A DNA stretch of 64,000 nt from Neisseria perflava (GCF_002863305.2 NZ_CP136962.1:1674001-1738000); one strand, 5' to 3'; shown: positions 27,100-36,278, numbered from the stretch's first letter. The notes: generated by a model not told the origin, from the sequence alone. Numbers and translations are program-made.

Positions 27100-27843
27100 A
27101 TGCGTTGCTTAACTGCTCTCTTATTATTGTGTTCCGCCTTAACCCATGCCACGCCGCCGGACGGCTTTGCCTTAGTTCATGATGCCGACGGACATACCAA
27201 CTTACGCGAAAGCCCCGATTTGAATGCCAAAGTCTTGGCAAAAATTCCCAACGGCACACCGTTGAAATGTCTGGGTGATGGCGGCGAAGGCAGCCTGAGT
27301 TTCTGTACTGCCCAGCTGCAACAACCTGCCGCAGAAGACTACGGTTTCATCCATTACAGCCGTCTGATATTTCCCGCCTCCGACAAAAGCTTCGCCCGAC
27401 TGCGCGAACAATCTGGTCGCGACGATACGCTGACTTTGTCCGGTAGCGGACAAACGGTACACATCGTTGCCCGCCGCATCCATCCAAAACTCAGCGACTT
27501 CTCGGGCATCAACAAAGACAAATACACCGCGCGGCTCTATCGAGGCAAACCTTTCTATGGTACAGACTACGACATTCCCAAAAGCGTGTTCGCGCTTGAA
27601 CGCATCACGCTAAACGGTCAAGCGGTTCCCGCTGCCGAACTGCAAGGACTGTTCTCGCCCGATTTTGCCGCCACCGCACGCGATAGCCAGGTGTACGACC
27701 GCTGGGAAGCCTATTACCGCAGCATCGATAAGAGGCTCTATCTATTTGGCAGACAAGGCTCGGGCGCCGGTAGTTTCGATGTCTGCTTTATATTTAAGGA
27801 CGGTAAATTCCAGCGCCGCTATTTATGGAATGCTGCGCTATAA
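27100..27843 (+). CDS. Secreted SH3-like domain protein, copy 1
   Basis: 247 residues. Signal peptide MRCLTALLLLCSALTHA, then a bacterial SH3-type segment (DADGHTNLRESPDLNAKVLAKIPNGTPL, about 27-60). An unclassified C-terminal domain ends FKDGKFQRRYLW. SH3b domains usually bind peptidoglycan or protein partners, so a periplasmic location is likely. It is the first of a tandem pair, about 85% identical by eye to copy 2, and precedes an ABC-2 exporter. Confidence 0.8.
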   Translation: MRCLTALLLLCSALTHATPPDGFALVHDADGHTNLRESPDLNAKVLAKIPNGTPLKCLGDGGEGSLSFCTAQLQQPAAEDYGFIHYSRLIFPASDKSFARLREQSGRDDTLTLSGSGQTVHIVARRIHPKLSDFSGINKDKYTARLYRGKPFYGTDYDIPKSVFALERITLNGQAVPAAELQGLFSPDFAATARDSQVYDRWEAYYRSIDKRLYLFGRQGSGAGSFDVCFIFKDGKFQRRYLWNAAL

Positions 27844-27888
27844 ATATCGCTCGAAAAGGTCGTCTGAAAACTAAAAGAAAAGATAAAA

Positions 27889-28632
27889 ATGCGTTACTTA
27901 GCTGCTCTCCTATTATTGTGTTCCGCCCTAACCCATGCCGCGCCGCCGAACGGCTTTGCCTTGGTGCATGATGCCGACGGACACACCAACTTGCGCAAAA
28001 GCCCCGATTTGAATGCCAAAGTCTTGGCAAGAATTCCCAACGGCACACCGTTGGAATGTGTGGAAGAACTCAGTGAAACCAGGTCAGACTTCTGTTTTGT
28101 TCAGCTACAACAGGCAAGCGCCGACGATTCCGGCTTTATCCATTACAGCCGTCTGATATTCCCAGCCGCCGACAAAAGCTTTGTCCGCCTGCGCGAACAA
28201 TCCGGTCACGACGATACGCTGACTTTGTCCGGCAACGGTCAAACGGTACACATCGTTGCCCGCCGCATTCACCCTAAACTCAGTGATTTCTCGGGTATCA
28301 GCAAAGACAAATACACCGCGCGTCTCTATCAAGGCAAGCCGTTCTATGGCATGGACTCTATGATTTCCAAAAGCGTGTTCGCGCTTGAACGTATCACGCT
28401 AAACGGTCAAGCGGTTCCCGCTGCCGAACTGCAAGGACTCTTCTCGCCCGATTTTGCCGCCACTGCACGCGACAGCAATGTGTATAAAGGTTGGGAAGCC
28501 TATTACCGCCGCAGCGATAAGACGCTTTATCTGTTCGGCAGACAAGGTTCGGACGGCGCTCCCTTCGGCGTCTGCTTTATATTTAAGGACGGCAAATTCC
28601 AGCGCCGTTATTTATGGGGTGCTGTGATATAA
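27889..28632 (+). CDS. Secreted SH3-like domain protein, copy 2
   Basis: 247 residues, the same length as copy 1, with signal peptide MRYLAALLLLCSALTHA and the same SH3-like segment (DADGHTNLRKSPDLNAKV). Divergence concentrates at residues 60-80 (CVEELSETRSDFCF versus CLGDGGEGSLSFCT) and a few C-terminal positions, suggesting surface-loop variation after duplication. The ABC transporter gene starts 29 bp downstream, so one operon is likely. Confidence 0.8.
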   Translation: MRYLAALLLLCSALTHAAPPNGFALVHDADGHTNLRKSPDLNAKVLARIPNGTPLECVEELSETRSDFCFVQLQQASADDSGFIHYSRLIFPAADKSFVRLREQSGHDDTLTLSGNGQTVHIVARRIHPKLSDFSGISKDKYTARLYQGKPFYGMDSMISKSVFALERITLNGQAVPAAELQGLFSPDFAATARDSNVYKGWEAYYRRSDKTLYLFGRQGSDGAPFGVCFIFKDGKFQRRYLWGAVI

Positions 28633-28660
28633 ATATCGCTAAAAAAGGTCGTCTGAAACC

Positions 28661-29575
28661 ATGATTCAAATCCAATCCCTCTCCCACCGTTATCCCAAAG
28701 CTGAAACTGCCGCGCTGGACAATGTGTCGTTCGATATTGCCGACGGCGAATGTTTGGGACTGCTCGGCCACAACGGTGCGGGGAAAACGACGCTGATGTC
28801 GCTTTTGGCCGGCTTGCAGGAAGTACGGCAGGGCGAAATTTTGTTTGACGGCAAGCCGTTGCGCCTGTTGAGCCGCAGCGAACGGCAGAAAATCGGTTTG
28901 GTGCCGCAGGATTTTGCGTTTTATCCGCAGCTTTCTGTGTGGGACAACCTGCTGTTTTTCGCCTCGCTTTACAAAGTGCACGACAAAAGCCGTCTGAACG
29001 CGCTGTTGGAACAGACCGACCTGACCGCCCACAAAAACAAAGCAGCGAAGCATCTTTCGGGTGGGCTTAAACGCCGTCTGAATTTTGCCATCGGCCTGAT
29101 TAATACGCCGCAATTGGTGTTTCTCGACGAAATTACGGTCGGCATCGACCCGCAGTCGCGCCGCTTTATCCTCGACAGCGTGGCGGATTTGACGCGTCAG
29201 GGGGTAACGGTAGTTTATACCTCGCACTATCTGTCGGAAATCGAGCAGCTTTGCGACAAAATCGCGCTGCTGCAACATGGCAAGCTGGTGTACCACGGCG
29301 GTTTGGACGAGCTTCTAGGCACGCAAACCGGTGTCGTGCGTTTTACCGTCGAACCGCCGCTGCTGCCTCAGACGCTGGCCGCTTTGGGTGCAAAGCAAGT
29401 GGACAGCCGCGGCATGATGGAAACGACGCACGATGCCGCCGCCGTTTACGCTGCCCTGCAACAAAGCGGCGCACAAATCCGCTACTTCCAGCAGGGACAC
29501 GGTTCGCTGGAAACGTTTTACCTTGATTTCCTGCGCAAAGACGAACCGGCAACAGATAAGCAAAATCCACAATGA
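28661..29575 (+). CDS. ABC transporter ATP-binding protein (ABC-2 exporter)
   Basis: 304 residues. Walker A GHNGAGKT (about 39-46), Q-loop VPQDF, signature LSGGLKRR, Walker B LVFLDE and the H-loop in YTSHYLSE are all intact. A C-terminal extension resembles the DrrA-type regulatory domain. It pairs with the permease that overlaps its stop codon by 4 bp. The family exports drugs, lipids or polyketides; the substrate here is unknown. Confidence 0.93.
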   Translation: MIQIQSLSHRYPKAETAALDNVSFDIADGECLGLLGHNGAGKTTLMSLLAGLQEVRQGEILFDGKPLRLLSRSERQKIGLVPQDFAFYPQLSVWDNLLFFASLYKVHDKSRLNALLEQTDLTAHKNKAAKHLSGGLKRRLNFAIGLINTPQLVFLDEITVGIDPQSRRFILDSVADLTRQGVTVVYTSHYLSEIEQLCDKIALLQHGKLVYHGGLDELLGTQTGVVRFTVEPPLLPQTLAALGAKQVDSRGMMETTHDAAAVYAALQQSGAQIRYFQQGHGSLETFYLDFLRKDEPATDKQNPQ

Positions 29576-30825
29576 CGATTTCCTCCCTCCTCAAAGAACT
29601 CAAACTGCTCTGCCGCGACCTGCACGGTTTGGCCGTGTTGTTTGTGATGCCCATCGCCTTCATGCTGATTATGTCGTTGGCGCTAAGCCGCGACCAAGAC
29701 CCGCACACCGACAGCCGTATCGCGCTGGTTGGCATAGCAAACGACAGTATCAATACCGCGCTGGCCGCCGCGCTGGAGAAAGAACAAATCCATGTCACAC
29801 TGATGCCGTCTGAAAAACTAACCGACGCGCAAAACGGCCTGCACGACAAACGTTTCCAACTGGTGCTGCACAACCCGAACCCCACTTCCGGCAAAATCGC
29901 CGACGACAAAGCCCTGCAAATCTATGTACCGCCCGATACCGAGCCTTCATGGCTGGCGGCTGTCAAAGGCGTTTTGCAGCAGCACTACACCGAAACGCGG
30001 CTGGACGCCTATTTCGACAACAATGACGGCATCAAAATCGACAATAAAAAACTGCCTCGTTCCATCCGCAAAGACATCCAGAAAAAAGTGGATGAAAAAA
30101 ACGACGAACAATTCGCCGCCGTGCGCAGCTTTTTAGATAAAAAAATGCTGGAAGAACACTATCTGAGCGCAGGCAACGGCACAGTGGAAAAACCCAACGC
30201 CGTACAGCACAGCGTTCCCGCATGGCTGATTTTCGGCATGTTTTTCATTATGATACCGCTGTCGAACGTCATGGCACTGGAACGCCAGACCAACACCATT
30301 ACCCGCCTGCGCCTCGCCCGCGCCTCCGCATCCGGCCTGATTGCTGCGAAACTTGTCCCCTATTTCCTGATTAACCAGCTTCAGTTTGTCGGAATGCTGC
30401 TGCTCGGCCGCTACCTGCTGCCCGAAATCGGCGTACCCGCCCTCATACTCAACGGCAGCCTTGTTCCCTACGCGTTGCTGTCCGCTGCCGTCAGTGCCGC
30501 CGCACTCGGCTACGCGCTATTAATCAGCGTCTGCGCCAAATCCACCGAACACGCCGTCGTCCTCGGCGGCGGCGGCATCATCCTGATGGCGGCAATCGGC
30601 GGCATTATGGTGCCTGCACACGTCATGCCCGAAACCATGCAGCAACTCACTTGGATTTCCCCAATGGCATGGGGCTTGAAGGCTTTTCAGGAATTACTGC
30701 TCAACCGCAGCGGACTGGACGGAATCGGCCGTTATCTGCTTCTACTGTCAGCATTCTCTTTTGCCACACTGACTGCTGCCGTATTGGTTTATCGTAGGCA
30801 GTTGCAGACGCAGGTTAGGTTTTAA
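29572..30825 (+). CDS. ABC-2 type transporter permease
   Basis: 417 residues, starting inside the end of the ATPase gene (ATGA overlap). One N-terminal membrane segment (LAVLFVMPIAFMLIMSLAL), a large periplasmic domain (about 45-215), then five C-terminal segments with the ABC-2 region WISPMAWGLKAFQELLLNRSG. This layout is that of YhbH/DrrB-like exporters. With the ATPase it forms an efflux complex in the inner membrane. Confidence 0.92.
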   Translation: MTISSLLKELKLLCRDLHGLAVLFVMPIAFMLIMSLALSRDQDPHTDSRIALVGIANDSINTALAAALEKEQIHVTLMPSEKLTDAQNGLHDKRFQLVLHNPNPTSGKIADDKALQIYVPPDTEPSWLAAVKGVLQQHYTETRLDAYFDNNDGIKIDNKKLPRSIRKDIQKKVDEKNDEQFAAVRSFLDKKMLEEHYLSAGNGTVEKPNAVQHSVPAWLIFGMFFIMIPLSNVMALERQTNTITRLRLARASASGLIAAKLVPYFLINQLQFVGMLLLGRYLLPEIGVPALILNGSLVPYALLSAAVSAAALGYALLISVCAKSTEHAVVLGGGGIILMAAIGGIMVPAHVMPETMQQLTWISPMAWGLKAFQELLLNRSGLDGIGRYLLLLSAFSFATLTAAVLVYRRQLQTQVRF

Positions 30826-30827
30826 AC

Positions 30828-30852
30828 GTTTGTCTGCCCTAGGTAGACAAAC
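30828..30852 (+). terminator. Hairpin immediately after the ABC permease
   Basis: GTTTGTCTGCC pairs with GGTAGACAAAC (one G-T pair, 3-nt loop), followed by TTATTTCT. It starts 3 bp after the stop codon. Confidence 0.65.
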
Positions 30853-30882
30853 TTATTTCTCAAAACCATTCCTATAAAACTT

Positions 30883-30915
30883 CAGGCCGTCTGAAAGATA
30901 TTTTCAGACGGCCTG
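30883..30915. terminator. DUS hairpin downstream of the ABC permease
   Basis: CAGGCCGTCTGAAA and its complement are separated by 4 nt; a second possible terminator for the exporter operon. Confidence 0.7.
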
Positions 30916-30985
30916 ATGCTTGATGTGCTATGGATTGTTTCAATAACAAAATATTTTCAACAAAATCCTAAAATCCAAACGTAAA

Positions 30986-31013
30986 AAAACCTGCTTTTTT
31001 CAAAGCAGGTTTT
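30986..31013 (-). terminator. Terminator of tRNA-Lys
   Basis: AAAACCTGCTTT pairs with AAAGCAGGTTTT around a 4-nt loop. On the minus strand it lies 7 bp after the CCA end of the tRNA and ends in a T run. Confidence 0.85.
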
Positions 31014-31019
31014 TATATT

Positions 31020-31095
31020 TGGTGGGTCGTGAGCGATTCGAACGCTCGACCAACGGATTAAAAGTCCGCTGCTCTACCGACTGAGCTAACGACCC
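31020..31095 (-). tRNA. tRNA-Lys (anticodon UUU)
   Basis: On the minus strand a 76-nt cloverleaf: acceptor GGGTCGT pairing with ACGACCC, D-arm AGCTCAGTCGGTAGAGC, anticodon loop CTTTTAA (UUU), T-arm with GTTCGAATC, and an encoded CCA end. Confidence 0.97.
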
Positions 31096-31154
31096 GACAA
31101 GCTGTGCATTATAGAGATCAGACCCACAGCTGTCAACACCTTTTTTAAACTTTT

Positions 31155-32234
31155 TTATTCGACGACGATTTTCGGGAAGCGGCTGCTGAAGTCTTTGCCT
31201 TTATCAGCAATGGCCAGCGCGATTTGGAATGCGGCTTCGGTGTAGATGTCGGCGATGGTTTGGTTGTTTTCAAACAAGGCCGAAGATGTGCCGCTGTCCA
31301 TGGCTTCGCGTACAGGCAGGCTTAATGGAAGTTGACCGAGCAACGGTACATTCAAACGCTCTGCCAAGTTTTTGCCGCCTTCTGCGCCGAAGATTGCTTC
31401 GGCATGGCCGCAGTTGGAGCAGATATGGACAGACATGTTTTCCAAAACGCCCAAAATCGGGATATTGACTTTGTTGAACATATCCACGGCTTTGCGTGCA
31501 TCAATCAGGGCGATGTCTTGCGGCGTGGTGACGACAACAGAGCCGGTTACGGGGATTTTTTGCGACAGGGTCAATTGGATATCGCCAGTACCGGGCGGCA
31601 GGTCGATGAAGAGATAATCGACATTGTCCCATTCGCTTTGGAACATAAGTTGTTGCAAGGCTTGGCTGACCATCGGGCCTCGCCAAACAACGGCTTGGTC
31701 GGTATCGACCAGAAAACCGATGGACATCACTTGAATGCCGCTTTCGGCTTCAACGGGAATGAGTTTTTTGTTTTGTTGGTCGGGTTTGCGATCTTGTACT
31801 CCGAGCATGGTGGGCTGGCTTGGGCCGTACAGGTCGGCATCGAGTACGCCGACGCGCGCGCCCATTCTGGCCATTGCGGTGGCAAGGTTGGCAGTGGTCG
31901 TTGATTTGCCGACACCGCCTTTACCGGATGCAACGGCAATAATATTTTTCACGCCTTTGATGGTCGCCACGCCGGGTTGGACTTTGTGCGTACCGATTTC
32001 GGTATCGATACTTAAGTGGATATGCGTGTCGCCGGTATGGGCCATGACGGCTTCTTGGAGGGCGTTGGCAATGTCTGCGGCAATATGGGCAACTGGGAAC
32101 GCGAATTTCAGGCCGATATGCAGGCCGTCTGAATGCTCTTCCAGAAGCGAAACGGCTTTTTCGCTGCCCAAAGTGCGTATTGTAGTGGGAATCAACACGG
32201 CATCGAGTGCGGTTCGGATGGCTGGAATATTCAT
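31155..32234 (-). CDS. apbC: Iron-sulfur cluster carrier protein ApbC (Mrp/NBP35 family)
   Basis: 359 residues from the ATG at 32234 (MNIPAIRTAL). A longer in-frame ATG (32291) lacks family support. An N-terminal MIP18-like segment is followed by the deviant Walker A GKGGVGKSTTTANLA (about 104-118), DADLYGPSQPTMLG, LPPGTGDIQLTL, and the CxxC in HICSNCGHAE that coordinates the bridging cluster. It delivers Fe-S clusters to apoproteins in the cytoplasm. Confidence 0.95.
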   Translation of the reverse strand: MNIPAIRTALDAVLIPTTIRTLGSEKAVSLLEEHSDGLHIGLKFAFPVAHIAADIANALQEAVMAHTGDTHIHLSIDTEIGTHKVQPGVATIKGVKNIIAVASGKGGVGKSTTTANLATAMARMGARVGVLDADLYGPSQPTMLGVQDRKPDQQNKKLIPVEAESGIQVMSIGFLVDTDQAVVWRGPMVSQALQQLMFQSEWDNVDYLFIDLPPGTGDIQLTLSQKIPVTGSVVVTTPQDIALIDARKAVDMFNKVNIPILGVLENMSVHICSNCGHAEAIFGAEGGKNLAERLNVPLLGQLPLSLPVREAMDSGTSSALFENNQTIADIYTEAAFQIALAIADKGKDFSSRFPKIVVE

Positions 32235-32342
32235 AATCTGCCTCTTGAATGTGGGAAATTGTTTGATGTGCGCGATTTGCCTGCCTGACAAATCTGCTGA
32301 ATTATACCCTTGAACGCCATATAAGGGATACGCCCGAAAAAC

Positions 32343-32374
32343 TTCAGGCTGCCTGAATCATCGGGCAGCCTGAA
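32343..32374. terminator. Hairpin made of foreign-dialect DUS between glyS and apbC
   Basis: TTCAGGCTGCC (32343-32353) pairs with GGCAGCCTGAA (32364-32374). It contains AGGCTGCCTGAA (32346-32357) and GGCAGCCTGAA, which match the Simonsiella- and Kingella-type DUS dialects rather than the host AG-DUS. Confidence 0.8.
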
Positions 32375-32398
32375 AAGTGGGTCAACTGAAACGCGGCC

Positions 32399-34462
32399 TT
32401 ATTCGCTCAAGAGCGCAATGTCGGCAACTGCGTTCATTTGTTCTGCCAAGCGGTTCAGCAGGTTCAAACGGTTTTGCTTCACGGCGGCATCTTCGGCCAT
32501 TACCATCACGCCGTCGAAGAATGCGTCGACTTGCGGCTTGACGGAAGCCAGTTCGGACAAGGCGGTTTGGAAATTGCCTTCGGCAACGGCGGCGGCAATT
32601 TTCGGCTGCAAACCTTGCGCGGCGGCATACAGGGCTTTTTCTTCGTCTTGTTGCAGCAGGCTTTCGTCAACCGCGCCCAACTCGGCATCGGCTTTTTTCA
32701 GCAGGTTTTGCACGCGTTTGTTGGCTGCGGCCAATGCGGCGGCTTCGGGCAGCTGTTTGAACGCGGCAACGGCCTGCAGTTTGGCCACTACGTCGTCCAA
32801 ACGGCGCGGCTGTTTCGCCAATACGGCGGCAACGATGTCTTGCGGATAATCGTTTTGCAGCAACACGGCCAAACGCGCCTGCATGAAGTCGGCAGTTTCA
32901 GACGGCGTTTTCTCGTTAAGCAAACCTTTGGGGAAGCTGTCAAAGGCCATCTGAATCAGTTCGTTTACGTCCAAACCATACTGCATCAGCATACGCAAAA
33001 TACCCAATGCGGAGCGGCGCAGGGCGTATGGGTCTTTGTCGCCGGTCGGAATCAGACCGATGCCCCAAATGCCGACCAAGGTTTCCAGTTTGTCGGCCAG
33101 CGCAACGGCGGTTGCCACTTTGCCGTTCGGCAGGTTGTCGCCGGCAAAACGCGGTTGGTAGTGTTGCTCGATGGCTTCGGCGATTTCTTCGGTTTCGCCG
33201 TCCAAACGGGCATAGTATTTGCCCATCGTGCCTTGCAATTCAGGGAACTCGCCGACCATTTCGGTCACCAAGTCGGCTTTGGCCAAACGTGCGGCGCGTT
33301 CGGCTGCAGCAGTATCCGCGCCCAATGCTTTGGCGATGTGTGCGGCGATGCTTTGCAAGCGTTCGATGCGCTCGGCTTGCGAACCGATTTTGTTGTGGTA
33401 AACCACGCTGGACAATTTCAGCAGGCGGCTTTCCAAAGTCGCTTTTTGGTCTTGTTTGTAGAAGAACTCGGCATCAGACAGGCGCGCGCGCAAAACGCGC
33501 TCGTTGCCTTGGATGATGTGTGACGGGTCTTCGGTTTGCAGGTTGGACACCAGCAGGAAGCGGTTCATCAGCTTGCCGTTTTGGTCAAGCAGCGGGAAAT
33601 ATTTTTGGTTTTGCTGCATGGTCAGAATCAAACATTCTTGAGGCACAGCGAGGAAGTGTTCTTCAAAACCGGCTTCCAATACCACAGGCCATTCGACCAA
33701 TGCGGTCACTTCGTCCAACAATGCTTCATCGGCGGCAACGGTCGCATTCAGACGGCCTGCCTGCTCGTTCAAGGCCGTCTGAATGGCGGCTTTGCGTTCG
33801 GCAAACGATGCTTCTACTTTGCCTTGCTCGCGCATTTGTGCGGCGTAGCTGTCGGCATTTTCGATGGCGATTTCGCCACTGGAGAGGAAGCGGTGACCCA
33901 ATGTTTTGTTGCCGCTTTGCAGACCCAAAACGCTGACGTTTACGATGTCGCTGCCGTGCAACACGATCAGGCTGTGTACAGGGCGAACGAAGGTAAATGT
34001 GCTGCTGCCCCAACGCATGACTTTAGGAATCGGCAGTTTCTTCACTGCGGCATTGATGATGTCTTCCAAAAGCTCGCCCAGCGGTTTGCCGGTTTGGACG
34101 TATTCGTAGGCATACACGTCTTGCTTGCCGTCGTTGATAATGGTCAGGTCTTCGATTTTCGCACCCGCACCGCGCGCAAAACCTTCCAAAGCCTTAGTCG
34201 GCGTACCGTCTTTCATAGCATTCGCCACGGCCGGGCCTTTTTTCACGATTTTTTGATCGGCTTGAACGGCCTTCACGTTTTTGACTTGAACGGCCAAACG
34301 GCGCGGAGAAGCGTAGGCAGTGTATTCGGCTGCGCCGTCAATCAGTTGCGCTTTTTCCAAGCCTTCGACAACGGAAGCGGCAAAATGGTTGCCCAAATTA
34401 TTGAGGGCTTTTGGCGGGAGTTCTTCAGTGAGAAGTTCGATTAAAAGGGTTTGGGTTGTCAT
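32399..34462 (-). CDS. glyS: Glycine--tRNA ligase beta subunit
   Basis: 687 residues, starting MTTQTLLIELLTEELPPKAL, the standard beta-subunit N-terminus. ASPRRLAV, FVRPVHSLIVLHG, GHRFL and ALADKLETLVGIWGIGLIPTGDKDPYALRR are hallmarks. With GlyQ it forms the alpha2beta2 enzyme; the beta chain binds tRNA. glyQ is not in the flanking sequence, so the subunits are encoded separately here. Confidence 0.97.
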   Translation of the reverse strand: MTTQTLLIELLTEELPPKALNNLGNHFAASVVEGLEKAQLIDGAAEYTAYASPRRLAVQVKNVKAVQADQKIVKKGPAVANAMKDGTPTKALEGFARGAGAKIEDLTIINDGKQDVYAYEYVQTGKPLGELLEDIINAAVKKLPIPKVMRWGSSTFTFVRPVHSLIVLHGSDIVNVSVLGLQSGNKTLGHRFLSSGEIAIENADSYAAQMREQGKVEASFAERKAAIQTALNEQAGRLNATVAADEALLDEVTALVEWPVVLEAGFEEHFLAVPQECLILTMQQNQKYFPLLDQNGKLMNRFLLVSNLQTEDPSHIIQGNERVLRARLSDAEFFYKQDQKATLESRLLKLSSVVYHNKIGSQAERIERLQSIAAHIAKALGADTAAAERAARLAKADLVTEMVGEFPELQGTMGKYYARLDGETEEIAEAIEQHYQPRFAGDNLPNGKVATAVALADKLETLVGIWGIGLIPTGDKDPYALRRSALGILRMLMQYGLDVNELIQMAFDSFPKGLLNEKTPSETADFMQARLAVLLQNDYPQDIVAAVLAKQPRRLDDVVAKLQAVAAFKQLPEAAALAAANKRVQNLLKKADAELGAVDESLLQQDEEKALYAAAQGLQPKIAAAVAEGNFQTALSELASVKPQVDAFFDGVMVMAEDAAVKQNRLNLLNRLAEQMNAVADIALLSE

Positions 34463-34492
34463 GTGCTTATCATTAAATAGGAAATTGGTTTA

Positions 34493-34527
34493 GCGTCTGA
34501 AAACGGCATCATGCGGTTTTCAGACGC
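34493..34527. terminator. Degenerate DUS hairpin between thiO and glyS
   Basis: GCGTCTGAAAACGGCAT pairs with ATGCGGTTTTCAGACGC (one mismatch). The DUS core is decayed (GCGTCTGAA). It is 100 bp past the thiO stop on the minus strand. Confidence 0.55.
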
Positions 34528-34630
34528 AAGGTTAATTGAATTGACGGCGATTTTATCATTTTCAGACGGCCTGTGGCTGTCTTTCACAAACAATTTGCCC
34601 GATTTTCAAGCAACTTCGTCCGCAACGGCT

Positions 34631-35725
34631 TTAATTTGCGGTGCGGATATATGGCAAACCGCTGGTTTCGTCGTATTCGGGAATGTCGCTTCCGGCAAAC
34701 AGCGCACCGGCCAAACGCACGGCCGCGCCGGTAACGGCCGGGGAAATCATAAAGCCGTGGCGGAACAGACCGTTGACTTCAATCAGGCGGCGTTCGCGGT
34801 TGAAGCGGATTTCGGGATTGTGGTGGTTTAACGTCGGGCGCAGGCCGGTGGCCAGTTCCAAAAGGTTCGCCTCGCCAAATGCCGGATGCACGGCATACAG
34901 AGCAGATAAAAGTTCCAAACCGGAACGCACACTGGCCGGCGCTTGGCTTTCGCTTTCGATTTGGGTCGCACCAATCACAAAAATATGGTTTTCCTTCGGC
35001 GCAATATACAAAGGATAGCGTGGATGCAGCAGGCGCACGGGGCGGGAAAGCTCGATTTCGGGGGCGTAAACGCGTGCCACTTCGCCGCGAACGCCGCGCA
35101 AAACACTTTCAGACGGCCTGTTCCACACTGCTTTTGCGCCATAACCGCGGCAGTCGATGACCCAATCGTATTGCGCCGCCAAATCTTCGACTTCGCGTTC
35201 GCACGACCAATGACACGCTACATTCATTGATTCCAAAGCATCGGCAAGCGCATTCAATACCTGCCGTCCGTCCAACTGCCCTTCTGTCGGCAGATACAGG
35301 CCGTCTGAAAACCGCCCTGCCAGTTGCGGCTCGTTTGCTGCGATTTCATCCGCGTTCCAATGTATGGTTTCATGTTCCGCCACGCCGCCGCGCTTCAAAT
35401 GACGGGCAAACTCGGCAGAAAGCGGCTTGTCCTGCGTGTGCCAGACAATCAGGCTGCCGTTTTCCTGCATCATCACCGGCGTATTCAGACGGCCGACAAT
35501 CGCACGCCAAAGCGCGATGCTTTGTTTGCCCAAACGGATGACTTCGGGCGTTGCCTCCACCGCTTCGGCAGACGGCGCCAACATGGCCGCGGCAACATAA
35601 GCGGCGGCTTGTTCGCCGTTGCGTTCGCCTTTCTCAAACAACTCGACCGAAATACCCTGCTCTACCAGCTGGAACGCCATCAGACGGCCCGACAGACCGC
35701 CACCGAGTACCGCAACCTTAGACAT
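34631..35725 (-). CDS. thiO: FAD-dependent glycine oxidase ThiO-like
   Basis: 364 residues. The FAD Rossmann motif VAVLGGGLSGRLMA at the N-terminus is followed by AAAYVAAAMLAP, the substrate-domain strand DGLYLPTEGQLDGRQVL, DWVIDCRGYGAKAVW and RHGFMISPAVTGAAVRLAG near the C-terminus. ThiO oxidises glycine to the imine used for thiazole formation. The thiG, thiS and thiE genes are 12-14 kb away, consistent with a thiamine role. Confidence 0.87.
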   Translation of the reverse strand: MSKVAVLGGGLSGRLMAFQLVEQGISVELFEKGERNGEQAAAYVAAAMLAPSAEAVEATPEVIRLGKQSIALWRAIVGRLNTPVMMQENGSLIVWHTQDKPLSAEFARHLKRGGVAEHETIHWNADEIAANEPQLAGRFSDGLYLPTEGQLDGRQVLNALADALESMNVACHWSCEREVEDLAAQYDWVIDCRGYGAKAVWNRPSESVLRGVRGEVARVYAPEIELSRPVRLLHPRYPLYIAPKENHIFVIGATQIESESQAPASVRSGLELLSALYAVHPAFGEANLLELATGLRPTLNHHNPEIRFNRERRLIEVNGLFRHGFMISPAVTGAAVRLAGALFAGSDIPEYDETSGLPYIRTAN

Positions 35726-36046
35726 CAGTTTCTCCTTGTTTTTAATATATAAATAAGCAGCATATTTTAGAACTTGTTTTGCTGTATCACAATATCGACA
35801 GAAAATGAGAAAAGTTTTTGCATATCATGATTGCCCAGATCAAGCCGATAATTTATAAACAAACAGACGGAATCCCTCCCTCTGCAAGCAGTTACCCATC
35901 GCCTCAGACTGCCAATCAGCTTTTATAAAAATATCTTCCTTACATAAAACCTACTATAATGCCATCTTTTGACATATTTACATTCACTCAACATCATTGC
36001 ACCTGCTGATTGGCTTTGATGCACCCATTTGATTTTATAAGGAATA
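35726..36046. other. Intergenic region upstream of the small membrane protein
   Basis: No gene is seen in these 321 bases. A -10 element TATAAT at 35955-35960 probably drives the gene at 36047. The sequence is AT-rich and DUS-free. Confidence 0.5.
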
Positions 36047-36271
36047 ATGATGAAAAGCTTGGGCAGTACTTTATTTATCCTCGGCGTATTGGCATTCGGT
36101 TTGAATTATATGAACGCCGTCCCCAAAGTCTTGGCCTGGATTTACGAATGGGGCGAAGATACCGCCCTATGGATTAAAGCAGGCATTACAGGTAGTGGCG
36201 CTTTACTGTGGTTGGCAGGCAACTTCCTTGAAAAACCTGAAGAGACAGAAGCAGAACAGGAAGAAGAATAA
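36047..36271 (+). CDS. Small two-helix membrane protein
   Basis: 74 residues, SD AAGGA before a double ATG. Two hydrophobic segments (STLFILGVLAFGLNYM and AGITGSGALLWLAGNFL) flank a loop with two Trp residues. The C-terminus is very acidic (EKPEETEAEQEEE). It has the look of a small inner-membrane protein of unknown function. Confidence 0.75.
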   Translation: MMKSLGSTLFILGVLAFGLNYMNAVPKVLAWIYEWGEDTALWIKAGITGSGALLWLAGNFLEKPEETEAEQEEE

Positions 36272-36278
36272 ATACCAT

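Larger units (their letters stand above)
27068..28657 (+). repeat. Tandem duplication, 789-bp unit bounded by AG-mucDUS
   Basis: AGGTCGTCTGAA occurs at 27068-27079, 27857-27868 and 28646-28657, spaced exactly 789 bp apart. Each of the first two is followed by near-identical leader text (GAAAAGATAAAAATGCGTT) and an SH3-protein gene. The third precedes the ABC ATPase gene. Confidence 0.9.

Noticed and set aside
32438-33523. 361-codon open frame on the plus strand opposite glyS
   Set aside because: Antisense to a conserved synthetase gene; Phe/Gly/Gln-rich text with no domain.
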